Of a stretch of DNA of 64,000 nucleotides, positions 25,939 through 34,736 are shown piece after piece (the stretch's first letter is position 1; every line of letters begins with the position of its first letter). The DNA is taken from assembly GCF_013363975.1 (NCBI RefSeq), contig NZ_JABWGN010000003.1:310001-374000 (forward strand), given 5' to 3'. The position numbers were made by a program, and so were the translations under genes. The DNA is from Nonomuraea montanisoli. GTDB taxonomy: Bacteria; Actinomycetota; Actinomycetes; Streptosporangiales; Streptosporangiaceae. Under the pieces are notes generated by a model that was not told where the DNA came from, did no database searches, and saw only the letters and a list, made by a program, of their open reading frames with translations.

Positions 25939-26036
25939 GAAAGGTCTCCTGTAATCATGTAATCCCTGAATGGGCGCGCGGCTGACGCGAAGGAGCGGGC
26001 CCCACCGGGATTCTGTGACCTCAACCGTGGTTGAGG

Positions 26037-26903
26037 TCAAGCGGTGTCCGGCCCGCCGGTCCGCCGGTAGGGGGCCAGGCCGGCCTCCACGGCGGAGGCG
26101 TCGCCCTCGCGCAGGCCGTAGACCGCCTCCTGCAGGGCGAACGTGGCCGCGTAGGCGTCCGCGCGGGCGGCGAGGCCGGGGAACGCCGCGGCCAGCCGTT
26201 CCCGCGTGGCGGGCCCGACCGAGACCGACAGGGCGGCGAGGTCCACCGCGGGATCGCCGGGGCCGGCGGCCTCCCAGTCGAGCACCCCGGCCACCCTCGC
26301 CGCTCCCGCGGGCCCGGCGACCAGGATGTTGGCGCCGCCGAGGTCCCCGTGGACGAATCCGGTGGGCGCCGACCCGGCCGTCCGGAGCGCCCGCGTGGCG
26401 TCGGCCAGAGCGCGGCGGGCCTGCTCCGGCGCCAGGAGCGGGACCACGAGCCGCCGCACGTCATCGACCAGCTCGCGCCACTCCTCCCGCCGGCCGGACC
26501 CGGCAGGCGGGACGGAGGCGAGCGGGACGGAGGCGAGCGGGACGGAGGACAGCGGGACGGAGGACAGCCGCTCCAGCAGGCCGGTCAGCGCGGCGGGATC
26601 CGGCTCCCGACCCGGCGCCAGCGGCTCCCCGTCGACGAGCCGCATGACGAGGCAGTCCTCGCGCACCTCCACCACCTCGGGCGCCGGGATGCCGTGCGCG
26701 CGCACCAACCTCATCCGGTCCGCGAGGGACGCGAGGGACACGAGGGACGTAAGGCCGGCGCGGCCGGCCGGGCGACGCGGGAAACGCCACGCCAGCCCGG
26801 CGGCGTCGTCCAGCACCACGTCGGCGGACTCCCCCGCGCGAAGCCGCAGGGCCTCCACCGGCCTGCCGACCGTGCGGGCGTACCGGTCCAGGGGCGAGAT
26901 CAC
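26037..26903 (-). CDS. Aminoglycoside phosphotransferase-family kinase
   Basis: A 288-residue protein-kinase-fold phosphotransferase. The catalytic loop is FVHGDLGGANIL (residues ~183-194) and the metal-binding loop DWEAAGPGDPAVDLA (~209-223). Substrates in this family range from aminoglycosides to choline and sugars; the real substrate is unknown. An odd feature is a (LSSVP/LASVP)4 tract at about residues 112-131 encoded by four 15-bp repeats, probably a surface loop. The start ATG at 26903 needs no alternative. It is separated by about 100 nt from the NmrA-like gene. Confidence 0.85.
   Translation of the reverse strand: MISPLDRYARTVGRPVEALRLRAGESADVVLDDAAGLAWRFPRRPAGRAGLTSLVSLASLADRMRLVRAHGIPAPEVVEVREDCLVMRLVDGEPLAPGREPDPAALTGLLERLSSVPLSSVPLASVPLASVPPAGSGRREEWRELVDDVRRLVVPLLAPEQARRALADATRALRTAGSAPTGFVHGDLGGANILVAGPAGAARVAGVLDWEAAGPGDPAVDLAALSVSVGPATRERLAAAFPGLAARADAYAATFALQEAVYGLREGDASAVEAGLAPYRRTGGPDTA
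26511..26570. repeat. Four tandem 15-bp repeats in the phosphotransferase gene
   Basis: Units GACGGAGGCGAGCGG at 26511, 26526, 26541 and 26556, with the last two differing slightly, encode the pentapeptide L-A/S-S-V-P on the minus strand. Confidence 0.9.
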
Positions 26904-26912
26904 GCACCGAGG

Positions 26913-27956
26913 CTAGCGGCGGGAGCGGATGCCGGTGAGGCGGCGCAGGACGTCCCACCAGAACGGCGCGCCGAACAGCAGCGCCACGTACGTCATGAGG
27001 TAGCCGGGCCAGTGGCTGAGCGTGGTGAGCCGGTCCCACCAGGTGGGGCCGTTCCAGTGGACGGCCGGGTCGCCCTCCTCGGGGATCGACAGGCTCACGA
27101 GGGCGTGGTCGAAGACCTTGACCAGGGCGGGCTGGCTGAGGGTGTCGGTGATGCAGGGCACCGGGTTGGCGTTCTCGCAGCGGGCCTTGAGCTCGCCGTA
27201 GGCGTCGGGCCCGGACTCGGCCACGGCGGTCACGGAGGCGCGGAAGGCGTTGTCGCGCAGCAGCGTCTTGGCGTACTCCAGCCCGTCCATGGTGAACACC
27301 AGCGTCACCACCAGGCCGAGCGCCGCCACGACCCACTTGACGTAGCGCCGGTACAGCATCGACAGCCGCTGCATCTCGCCGTCGAACCACGTCTCGACCC
27401 CGGTCCGGAAGCGCTCCATGTCGCGCTGCGCGCTCTCCCACACGCCCTTGAGGTGGCCGTGGAGGGGGCTGCCCATCGCCTTGAGCTTGGCCAGCAGCCC
27501 CTCGACGCCGCCGTCCTCGGCCGCCGCGAGCTCCATCACGGCGGTGGCGAACCGGCCCGGCGGCAGGTTGGCGATGCTGGTGCGGCCCTGCTTGGGGTGG
27601 TCGATCTCGCGCACCCGCTGGTACAGGAGATTGATCATGGCGTCCTCGCCCTTGGTCTCCTGGGCGGGCAGCTCGCCGGCCTCGGGCGGCGCGGGCTGGT
27701 CGCTGTGCCGGGGGCGCGGGTCGCGGGTGAACGGCAGCACGGCGAACACCTCGCGCACGCTGGCGGGCAGCCAGCTCCTGCCCTCCTTGTCGCTGCCGTC
27801 CATGGTGTCGCGCAGGTACGCCCACAGGAACTTGCTGCGGATGGCGAGCAGCCGGACGAACGCCTCGTTCAGCCCGCTGACGAGCAGCGACAGCAGCAGG
27901 AACGACAGCACGAGACCTAAGGCCAGATCCACGTAAAGCGACAGCAAAGTGATCAC
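26913..27956 (-). CDS. Uncharacterised membrane protein
   Basis: A 347-residue protein. An N-terminal helix pair MITLLSLYVDLALGLVLSF.. is followed by SGLNEAFVRLLAIRSKFLWAYLRD, a pattern also seen in uncharacterised membrane proteins of other phyla. A long cytosolic coiled segment (about 95-205) with WFDGEMQRLSMLYRRYVKW leads into a helix, a periplasmic or cytosolic loop with two Cys (CENANPVPC) and a last helix. No catalytic motif is seen. I prefer the GTG at 27956 because AAGG sits 7 nt upstream; an ATG five codons earlier has no Shine-Dalgarno. It lies downstream of glnE on the same strand. Confidence 0.75.
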   Translation of the reverse strand: MITLLSLYVDLALGLVLSFLLLSLLVSGLNEAFVRLLAIRSKFLWAYLRDTMDGSDKEGRSWLPASVREVFAVLPFTRDPRPRHSDQPAPPEAGELPAQETKGEDAMINLLYQRVREIDHPKQGRTSIANLPPGRFATAVMELAAAEDGGVEGLLAKLKAMGSPLHGHLKGVWESAQRDMERFRTGVETWFDGEMQRLSMLYRRYVKWVVAALGLVVTLVFTMDGLEYAKTLLRDNAFRASVTAVAESGPDAYGELKARCENANPVPCITDTLSQPALVKVFDHALVSLSIPEEGDPAVHWNGPTWWDRLTTLSHWPGYLMTYVALLFGAPFWWDVLRRLTGIRSRR

Positions 27957-28000
27957 CCCGCCGCCTTGCATACACCCGCGCGCGCCTGGGACGCAATGGC

Positions 28001-31000
28001 TCAGGAGCCGTAGAAGACGCGTTCCACGACCTGGCGGGCCCGGCGGGTGACGCGGCGGTAGTCGTCGAGGAAGTCCTCGGAGCCGTCGGGCGGGTAGCCG
28101 AGCGTGCGGGCCAGCCGCATCCGCTCGCGGGCGTCGGCGGGCACGCTGTCGCCGGGCCGCCCCTTGACCAGCATGATCGCGTCACGGATGCGGGAGGCGC
28201 ACTGCCAGGCCTCGGCCAGCACCTCCTCGTCGGCGGCCCGCAGCAGCCCCTCGGCGACGGCCGCGCGCAGCGCCTCCAGCGTGCGGGTGGTGCGCAGGGA
28301 CGAGACCGCCCCGGCGTGGCGGAGCTGGAGGAGCTGCGCCACCCACTCGACGTCGGACAGGCCGCCGGGGCCGAGCTTGGTGTGCAGCGCGGGGTCGGCG
28401 CCGCGCGGCAGCCGCTCGGCCTCCATCCGGGCCTTCAGGCGCCGGATCTCGCGTACGGACTCCTCGCGCAGGCCGCCCGCCGGGTAGCGCAGCTCGTCGG
28501 CCATCGCGCGGAACTCCTCGCCCAGCGCGGCGTCGCCGGCGGAGAAGCGGGCCCGCAGCAGCGCCTGCGCCTCCCAGGGCGACGACCAGCGCGCGTAGTA
28601 GGCCCGGTAGGAGGCGAGGGTGCGCACCAGCGGGCCCTGCCGGCCCTCGGGCCGCAGGTCGGGGTCGATGAGCAGCGGCGGGTCGGGGGCGGGCAGGCTG
28701 AGCAGGCGGCGCAGCTCGTTGGCGACGGCGAACGCGGCGTCGCCGGCCTCCCGCTCGTCCGCGCCGGGGTGGGGGTCGTGCACGAACATGACGTCGGCGT
28801 CGCTGGCGTACGACGACTCCATGCCGCCGAGCCGGCCCATGGCGATGAGGGCGAACCGGGTGGGCGGCGGCGCGCCCCGGTCGGCGCTCAGCCTGGCGAT
28901 CGCGGCGTCCAGCGCGGCCTGGAGCGTCACGTCGTTGAGCGTGGACAGCGCCACCCCGACGTGCTCGATCCCGGCCAGCCCGAACAGGTCGGCGACGGCC
29001 GTGCGGAACAGCTCCCTGCGCCGCAGCGCCCGCACGGCGGCCACGGCGCCGGCCGGGTCGGCGCCGTGCCGGGTGACCGCGGCGGACGCCTCGGCCCGCA
29101 GCGCCTCGGCGGCGCGCAGCGCGAGGTCCGCGTCGGAGCCGAGCAGCGCCACGGCGTCGGGCGCGTGCATGAGCAGCCCGGTGGCGTAGCGGCTGGCGCC
29201 CAGCACGCGGGCCATGCGGGCGGCCACGGCGGTCTCGTCGCGCAGCAGCCGCAGGTACCACGGCGTGGCCCCGAGCTTGTCGCTGACCTGCCGGAAGCCG
29301 AGCAGCCCGGCGTCGGGGTCGGGCGTGTCGGCGAACCAGCCGAGCATGACCGGCAGCAGGGTGCGCTGGATGGCCGCGCGCCGTGACACGCCGGAGGTGA
29401 GGGCGGCGATGTGCCGCAGCGCGCCGTCGGGGTCGACGTAGCCGAGGGCGCGCAGCCGCGCGGACGCCGCCGCGGTCGACAGCCGGGTCTCGGTGTCGGG
29501 CAGCCGGGCGACGGCCTGGAGCAGCGGCCGGTAGAACAGCTTCTCGTGCAGCCGCCTGGCCTCGCGCGCGTGGCGCCGCCAGCGGGCGGTGAACTCTCCG
29601 ACCGGGTCGGCCTGCATGCCGAGCGCGCGGCCCAGCCGGCGCAGGACGGCGGGGTCGGTGGGCAGCACGTGGGTGCGCCGCATGCGGTGGAGCTGGAGCA
29701 GGTGCTCGACCTGGCGCAGGAACGTGTAGGCCTCGGCCAGGCCGCGCGAGTCGTCGCGGCCGACGTATCCGCCCCGCGACAGCGCGGCGAGCGCCGGAAG
29801 CGTGGCGCGGCGGCGCAGCAGCGGGTCGAGCCGGCCGTGGACGAGCTGGAGGAGCTGCACCGCGAACTCGATGTCGCGCAGCCCGCCCGGGCCCAGCTTG
29901 ATCTGCCGCTCGCCCTCGGCGCGCACGTGCTCCTCGACGCGACGGCGCATCGCCTGCACGTCCTCGACGAAACGGTCGCGGGTGGCGGCCGACCAGACCA
30001 GCTCGTTGACGGCCTCGACGTAGGCGGCGCCGAGCTCCATGTCGCCGGCGATCGGACGGGCCTTGAGCAGCGCCTGGAACTCCCACGTCTTGGCCCACCG
30101 GCCGTAGTAGGCCAGGTGGCTGGCCAGGGTGCGCACCAGCGGCCCGTTGCGGCCCTCGGGGCGCAGGCCCGCGTCCACCTCCCACAGCGCGCCCTCGGGC
30201 GTGGCGGCCGAGCAGACCCGCATCATGGCCTGGGCCAGCCGGGTCGCGGCGCGCAGCGCCTTGGTCTCGTCGGCGCCCTCGCGCGGCTCGGCCACGAAGA
30301 TCACGTCGACGTCGCTGATGTAGTTGAGCTCGCGGGCGCCGGCCTTGCCCATGCCGATGACCGCGAGCCGTACGTCGTCGGCCTCGACCTGGGTGCGGGC
30401 GATGGCCAGGGCCGCCTCCAGGGCGGCGCCGGCGAGGTCGGACAGCTCGGCGGTCACCTCGCTGAGCGAGGCGCGGCCGGTGAGGTCGCGCGCGGCCAGG
30501 CCCAGCAGCCGCCCCCGGTAGGCGACGCGCAGCGCGACCACGGGATCTCCCGCGTGCGGAGCGGCGCCGGTGCTGGGCGCGGGGTCGTTCGGGCGGGCGG
30601 GCGCACCGGGCTCGGACGGCGGCCGGGCCGAGCCGGCGTGGGGCAGCGGGTCGTCGGGGTCGGCGTCCACGGCGCGCAGCAGGTCGGCGCGGGGGTCGCC
30701 CGGGTCGGCGGCCAGCAGGCCGAGGTGGCCGGGATGGCGGACGAGGTGGTCGCCCAGGGCGGCGCTCACGCCGAGCACGGCCAGCGCGCGCTCGCGCAGC
30801 CGCTCGTCGGCCCGCAGCGCGCCGATCGCCTCGGGGGCGCGCTCGGCCAGCCGGGTCAGCGACAGCAGCGCCAGGTCGGGGTCGGCGACCTCGACCAGCC
30901 CGTCGAGCAGGTCGTCCAGCTCGCCGCCGGACTGCTCGACGAGCCGCGCGGCGGTCGCCCCGTCGGCGAACCCGAGCTTGGCGAGCCTGGCGGCGGTGGA

Positions 31001-31015
31001 CTCGATCCTCGGCAC
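28001..31015 (-). CDS. glnE: Bifunctional glutamine synthetase adenylyltransferase/deadenylase
   Basis: A 1004-residue two-headed nucleotidyltransferase that adenylylates and deadenylylates the tyrosine of GSI (Y402 of glnA1 here). Two copies of the nucleotidyltransferase fold are visible: GMGKAGARELNYISDVDVIFV in the N-half and AMGRLGGMESSYASDADVMFV in the C-half, each followed by DxDLRPEGRxGPLVRTL. The helical regulatory linker lies between them. The length matches the actinobacterial enzyme (~1000). ATG 31015 starts MPRIESTAARL. Glutamine/PII signalling is expected from family knowledge. It is about 12 kb from glnA1 and 19 kb from glnA2. Confidence 0.96.
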   Translation of the reverse strand: MPRIESTAARLAKLGFADGATAARLVEQSGGELDDLLDGLVEVADPDLALLSLTRLAERAPEAIGALRADERLRERALAVLGVSAALGDHLVRHPGHLGLLAADPGDPRADLLRAVDADPDDPLPHAGSARPPSEPGAPARPNDPAPSTGAAPHAGDPVVALRVAYRGRLLGLAARDLTGRASLSEVTAELSDLAGAALEAALAIARTQVEADDVRLAVIGMGKAGARELNYISDVDVIFVAEPREGADETKALRAATRLAQAMMRVCSAATPEGALWEVDAGLRPEGRNGPLVRTLASHLAYYGRWAKTWEFQALLKARPIAGDMELGAAYVEAVNELVWSAATRDRFVEDVQAMRRRVEEHVRAEGERQIKLGPGGLRDIEFAVQLLQLVHGRLDPLLRRRATLPALAALSRGGYVGRDDSRGLAEAYTFLRQVEHLLQLHRMRRTHVLPTDPAVLRRLGRALGMQADPVGEFTARWRRHAREARRLHEKLFYRPLLQAVARLPDTETRLSTAAASARLRALGYVDPDGALRHIAALTSGVSRRAAIQRTLLPVMLGWFADTPDPDAGLLGFRQVSDKLGATPWYLRLLRDETAVAARMARVLGASRYATGLLMHAPDAVALLGSDADLALRAAEALRAEASAAVTRHGADPAGAVAAVRALRRRELFRTAVADLFGLAGIEHVGVALSTLNDVTLQAALDAAIARLSADRGAPPPTRFALIAMGRLGGMESSYASDADVMFVHDPHPGADEREAGDAAFAVANELRRLLSLPAPDPPLLIDPDLRPEGRQGPLVRTLASYRAYYARWSSPWEAQALLRARFSAGDAALGEEFRAMADELRYPAGGLREESVREIRRLKARMEAERLPRGADPALHTKLGPGGLSDVEWVAQLLQLRHAGAVSSLRTTRTLEALRAAVAEGLLRAADEEVLAEAWQCASRIRDAIMLVKGRPGDSVPADARERMRLARTLGYPPDGSEDFLDDYRRVTRRARQVVERVFYGS

Positions 31016-31024
31016 CCCTCCATC

Positions 31025-31055
31025 TTGACAGGCCCTCCGCCGACCGGCGTAGAGT
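31025..31055 (+). promoter_or_regulatory. Promoter of the HXXEE gene
   Basis: TTGACA at 31025-31030 and TAGAGT at 31050-31055 are spaced by 19 nt. The palindrome at 31057-31074 lies immediately downstream. Confidence 0.5.
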
Positions 31056-31056
31056 G

Positions 31057-31074
31057 CAACGCAACGTTGCGTTG
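31057..31074. promoter_or_regulatory. Perfect 18-bp palindrome (TetR-type operator) before the HXXEE gene
   Basis: CAACGCAACGTTGCGTTG is fully self-complementary with no spacer and sits just after the -10 box. TetR-family regulators often bind such sites, but no TetR gene adjoins it here. Confidence 0.7.
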
Positions 31075-31101
31075 TATTTCACGTGATCCAAGGGGGCGAC
31101 G

Positions 31102-31668
31102 GTGGAGGACTCGACGAAGGCCGGGCGGACGGGCGCGGGCGGGGTTCCGGCGGCCGTGACGTGGGGGCTGCTGGCCGCCTGGGCGCTGCACGACGCCGAG
31201 GAGCTCGCCACGATGCCCGGATGGGCGCGCCGGGCCCGCCCCCGGCTGGAACGGCGCCTGCCCGGCGTCCCGTGGGAGCGGCTGGACGTGTCGCGGGCGC
31301 ACGCGACCGTGGCGATCGGCCTCATGGGCGGGGCCGTGGCTGCGCTGGCGGCCGCGGGGGCGCGCACGGGCGGGCGGAGCCCGGCGTTCCAGGCCGCGCT
31401 GGCGGCGTTCGGGCTGCACGGGGTCGCGCACCTCGCGCAGGCGGCGGTCACCGGCGGCTACACACCGGGCGCGGTGACCTCGCCGCTCGTCGTCATCCCG
31501 TTCACCGTGTGGGCGCGGCGGCGGCTGCGCGCGGCGGGGGTGGAGGCCCCCCGCGGCGGCGCGCTCACCGCGGGCGCGGTGGCGGCCGTCCCGCTGCTGC
31601 TGGCCGGCGTCCACGCGGCGGCCCACGCCCTCACCAGGCCCCGGCCCGGCTCATCTCGCCGGCGCTGA
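31102..31668 (+). CDS. HXXEE domain membrane protein
   Basis: A 188-residue integral membrane protein with four to five hydrophobic helices. The family signature is H-D-A-E-E near residue 33 (LHDAEELATMPGW), with conserved HGVAHLAQAAVTGGYTPG around 112-130 and a last HAAAHAL motif. HXXEE proteins are small membrane proteins of unknown function, often under TetR control. The GTG at 31102 follows AGGGGG by 6 nt. The promoter and palindrome lie upstream, divergent from glnE. Confidence 0.82.
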   Translation: MEDSTKAGRTGAGGVPAAVTWGLLAAWALHDAEELATMPGWARRARPRLERRLPGVPWERLDVSRAHATVAIGLMGGAVAALAAAGARTGGRSPAFQAALAAFGLHGVAHLAQAAVTGGYTPGAVTSPLVVIPFTVWARRRLRAAGVEAPRGGALTAGAVAAVPLLLAGVHAAAHALTRPRPGSSRRR

Positions 31669-31706
31669 ACCGGTACCGGCCCCGCCGACGTCGTACGGCG
31701 TGCGGC

Positions 31707-32381
31707 TCAGCCGCCCCTGACGACGGCCGCGAACGCCTCGGCCACGGGACGCCAGGTGGACACCAGCTTGTCCTCGCCCGCCCGGACCGCCGCGACCAGT
31801 TCCTCCGCCCGTTCCAGGGTGGAGGACCCGGCCCACGACGCGAAGATGCCGGGCGTGGCCTCCGGGTGGAACTGCACCGCCCAGGCGCTCTCCCCCAGCC
31901 GGTACGCCTGGTTCGGATAGGGGGAACCGGTCATCAGCGGCACCGCGCCCTCCGGCAGGCGCGCCATCACGTCCTGGTGGTACTGGATCGCCACCGCCGT
32001 GCCGATCCCGGACAACAGCCGGTCGGTGGCGGCCTCGGGCAGCGCGCTCACCTCGCACAGCCCCACCTCCAGCCCGTCGCCGCCCCGTTCGACGGCGCCG
32101 CCGCAGGCCATCGTCATGAGCTGGGCCCCGAGGCAGATCCCGAGCGTGGGCGTGCCGTCGAGGACCGAGCGGCGCAGCAGCGCGCGGGTGGCGGGCAGCC
32201 AGGGCCAGCGCTCGTCCTGCCACGCGGCGGCCTCGCCGCCGAGCACGACGAGCCCGTCGGCGGCCCGCTCGGGCACCTCCTCGCCCAGGTACGGCCGGAC
32301 GACGTCACAGACCGGACCGAACCAGTCGGCCAGGTATCCGAGCCCGGCCTCGGCCTCGTGTTCGATCACGGTGATCCGCAT
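31707..32381 (-). CDS. Class I glutamine amidotransferase-like protein (GMP synthase-type domain)
   Basis: A 224-residue stand-alone class I glutaminase. The nucleophile is C83 in GICLGAQ, and the catalytic His-Glu pair lies in QFHPEAT. Stand-alone members of this family may hydrolyse gamma-glutamyl or other amide substrates, and no synthetase partner is nearby. The ATG at 32381 begins MRITVIEHE, exactly at the domain; the longer frame is rejected. It lies convergent to the HXXEE gene. Confidence 0.88.
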   Translation of the reverse strand: MRITVIEHEAEAGLGYLADWFGPVCDVVRPYLGEEVPERAADGLVVLGGEAAAWQDERWPWLPATRALLRRSVLDGTPTLGICLGAQLMTMACGGAVERGGDGLEVGLCEVSALPEAATDRLLSGIGTAVAIQYHQDVMARLPEGAVPLMTGSPYPNQAYRLGESAWAVQFHPEATPGIFASWAGSSTLERAEELVAAVRAGEDKLVSTWRPVAEAFAAVVRGG

Positions 32382-32546
32382 ACCGGGTAATTTATCCGGA
32401 ACTTCCGCATTACGTCTCCCCTCACCTTTACGGCTGGCCCTCCCGTTTGCGCGGTCCATCGCCTTCTACGGCGACGTGCCCGCCGCGGTCCGCGCAGACG
32501 CGTCTCATACGTGCCGACGGGGCGGTATGTCCCTAAGATCCGGTCC

Positions 32547-33401
32547 ATGAGGGTGGACGAGGTCGGCGGGCTGCGCATCGCCAGGTTCGGGGAGGGGCCG
32601 CGCGTGATCGTCGCGGTCCACGGGATCACGGCGTCGCTCATGGCGTGGGCGGCGGTGGGGCGGCGGCTGCCGGAGGGCTGGTCCATGGTGGCGATGGACC
32701 TGCGCGGCCGGGGGCACAGCGCCGGGCTGCCCGGGCCGTACGGGCTGCCGAGGCACGCCGAGGACGTGCTGCGCGTGGCCGACCACGTCGGCGCCGACGC
32801 CGGCGCGGTGCTCGCCGGGCACTCGATGGGCGCCTACGTGGCGGCGCTGGCGGCGGCCCGGCGGCCGTTCGCGCGGGTCGTGCTGGTGGACGGCGGCCTG
32901 CCGCTGCCGCTCCCGCCGGGCGCCGACCCGGACGCGGCGCTGGCGGCCACGCTCGGGCCCGCGCTGGCCCGCCTGTCCCGGACGTTCGCCACGCCCGAGG
33001 ACTACGTCGCCTTCTTCCGCGCGCACCCGGCCTTCGCGCACGCGTGGAACGACGACGTCGAGGCGTACGTCCGCTACGACCTGGACGGGCCGACGGGGGC
33101 GCTGCGCTCACGCGCCGCCGAGGACGCGGTCCGGGAGGACGGCCGCTGGCTGCTGACCGGGGCGGAGGAGCTCGGGGCGGCCCTGGCCTCGATCGAGGCG
33201 CCGCTGCGCGTGCTGCGGGCCCCGCGCGGGCTGCTCGACCAGGAGATCGGCATGCTTCCGGACGAACTGGCCGCCGCCTGGACGGCCCGGCTGCCGCACC
33301 TGGAGGACGAGGTGGTGCCGGACTGCAACCACTACACGATCCTGTTCGAGGAGCGCTGCGCGTCGCTGGTCGCCGCCCGCCTCACCGGCACGGGGCCGTG
33401 A
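32547..33401 (+). CDS. Alpha/beta hydrolase
   Basis: A 284-residue alpha/beta-fold hydrolase. The oxyanion motif is AVHGITAS, the nucleophile S93 lies in AGHSMGA, an aspartate follows the sixth strand (VLRAPRGLLDQE region), and H262 in CNHYTILFEE is the catalytic histidine. The substrate is unknown; the lid region (about 120-200) resembles epoxide hydrolase/haloperoxidase-like members. The ATG 32547 is 7 nt after TAAGAT (32534-32539), implying a leaderless transcript. It converges on the hotdog-like gene with a shared terminator. Confidence 0.88.
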   Translation: MRVDEVGGLRIARFGEGPRVIVAVHGITASLMAWAAVGRRLPEGWSMVAMDLRGRGHSAGLPGPYGLPRHAEDVLRVADHVGADAGAVLAGHSMGAYVAALAAARRPFARVVLVDGGLPLPLPPGADPDAALAATLGPALARLSRTFATPEDYVAFFRAHPAFAHAWNDDVEAYVRYDLDGPTGALRSRAAEDAVREDGRWLLTGAEELGAALASIEAPLRVLRAPRGLLDQEIGMLPDELAAAWTARLPHLEDEVVPDCNHYTILFEERCASLVAARLTGTGP

Positions 33402-33405
33402 ACGC

Positions 33406-33442
33406 GGACGGCCCCGGAACCGCGTGGGTTCCGGGGCCGTCC
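33406..33442. terminator. Bidirectional hairpin terminator between hydrolase and hotdog-like genes
   Basis: A 16-bp perfect GC-rich stem (33406-33421 with 33427-33442) with loop GCGTG lies between the two convergent stop codons. Confidence 0.8.
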
Positions 33443-33466
33443 GGACGTCTCGGCGACCCGGGGAGG

Positions 33467-34180
33467 CTAGCGCGGGGCGATCCAGGTGGCCCGGGCCGCG
33501 GCGACCAGCGTGCCGTCCACCTCGTAGATGGCGCTCTCGCCGAACAGCTTGCGCCCCTCGCGGCCGGTGGCGCGGGCCACGGCGGAGTAGGCGCCGCCCG
33601 GGTAGACGCGCCGGTGGATCTGCAGGGTCAGCCGGCCGAGCAGCGCCGACTCGCCGGGCTGGAAGTGCGCCCAGCCCGTGATGCAGTCGAGGACGGCGCC
33701 CACGATCGAGCCGGGCACGCCGTCGGCGTCGGCCACCGTGTGCGGGACCCGCCAGCCGGCCGCCACCACGTCCTTGCCCTCGACCGGGCCGGGGAAGACG
33801 CGCAGGCCGTCGCCCGGCTCGCGCAGGCCGCAGGCGAAGCACTCGGGGAAGGCGTGACCCTTCCACCCGGCGAAACCGGCCTCGGCGCGCGCGGCGTCCT
33901 TGAACGGGACGAACTCGGGGGCGTCGAGGTCCTGCGCCACCGGGATGGCCTCGACGAGCAGCCGGTCGCCGTCGGAGAGGGTGACGGTGTTGGCGACGTG
34001 CTCCAGCCGGAGCTCGGTCTCCAGCGGGGTGGGGGCGTGCAGCGTGACTTCGACGGCTGATCGGTTGTCGTTGAACGCGTCCGCCATGGTCCCGGCTATC
34101 CAGCCGCCGTTGGCGGCCCCTGCCGGTCCCCGGAAACGCTCGGGAACGGTCAACACGGTCTGCAGGGCAGCCGTCGTCAT
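33467..34180 (-). CDS. Hotdog-like thioesterase-family protein
   Basis: A 237-residue protein with two half-domains. The first ends near LEHVANTVTLSDGDRLLVEAI; the second contains FPECFACGLREPGDGLRVFPG and GSIVGAVLDCITGWAHFQPG, followed by LTLQIHRRVYPGGAYSAVARATGREGRKLFGESAIYEVDG, a typical hotdog strand pattern of acyl-CoA thioesterases. The catalytic residues are not certain. It begins at ATG 34180 and is monocistronic, with an AT-rich upstream region. Confidence 0.75.
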   Translation of the reverse strand: MTTAALQTVLTVPERFRGPAGAANGGWIAGTMADAFNDNRSAVEVTLHAPTPLETELRLEHVANTVTLSDGDRLLVEAIPVAQDLDAPEFVPFKDAARAEAGFAGWKGHAFPECFACGLREPGDGLRVFPGPVEGKDVVAAGWRVPHTVADADGVPGSIVGAVLDCITGWAHFQPGESALLGRLTLQIHRRVYPGGAYSAVARATGREGRKLFGESAIYEVDGTLVAAARATWIAPR

Positions 34181-34736
34181 GCCTCACCCTCCCATATCGC
34201 TTCAACAGCGAAAAATCCGAAATTACATATAAAGCAGGCCGATATTACCGGAGATCCGGACGGCCCGTACCAGGGGGGCGCCGCCGATCAGCCCGCAACA
34301 GGACACAACACTTCAGACCCAGCGAAACCTTCCCACCCCATCCGCACCTGTGGGGTGACGGGGCCGCGTGGCACTGCTCGCGAGCGGACCCGAGGGTGGC
34401 GGATCAGCCGTACCCGTAAGATACGGGCGCTAAATTGCACGCATGTGACTTCAGCGTAAGAAGTGACGCTGATCACTCCGCGAAGTTGTCTCACGTCAGG
34501 CGCGAACCAGCCCCTCCCCCGGCGCCGCCCCCTCGCGCCCCGCCTCGGCGCCGCCCCGCCTCAGCGCCGCCGCGCCGGGGCCTGTCACGACCTTCCGGTA
34601 CGCCTTTCCGGTACGCCTTTCCGGGACGCCGCACTTCAGGGGCGCGCGATGGCGGGAGGGCGTACTGTCACGGGTGTGACCATGCCGGCCCGGCGGCCGG
34701 AGGGCGCGCCTCGTCACGGCCTCGGAAGGGGAGCGG
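34181..34736. other. Long intergenic region, partly AT-rich
   Basis: About 555 nt without a convincing gene. It holds an AT-rich tract (34201-34245), a hairpin CCCGTA-AGA-TACGGG at 34413-34427, and a 13-bp element CCGGTACGCCTTT repeated 2.8 times near 34595-34630. The reading frames across it are composition artefacts. Confidence 0.6.

Noticed and set aside
28182..31451. 1089-residue minus-strand frame over glnE
   Set aside because: Second-frame shadow of glnE; Arg/Pro-rich with no motifs.
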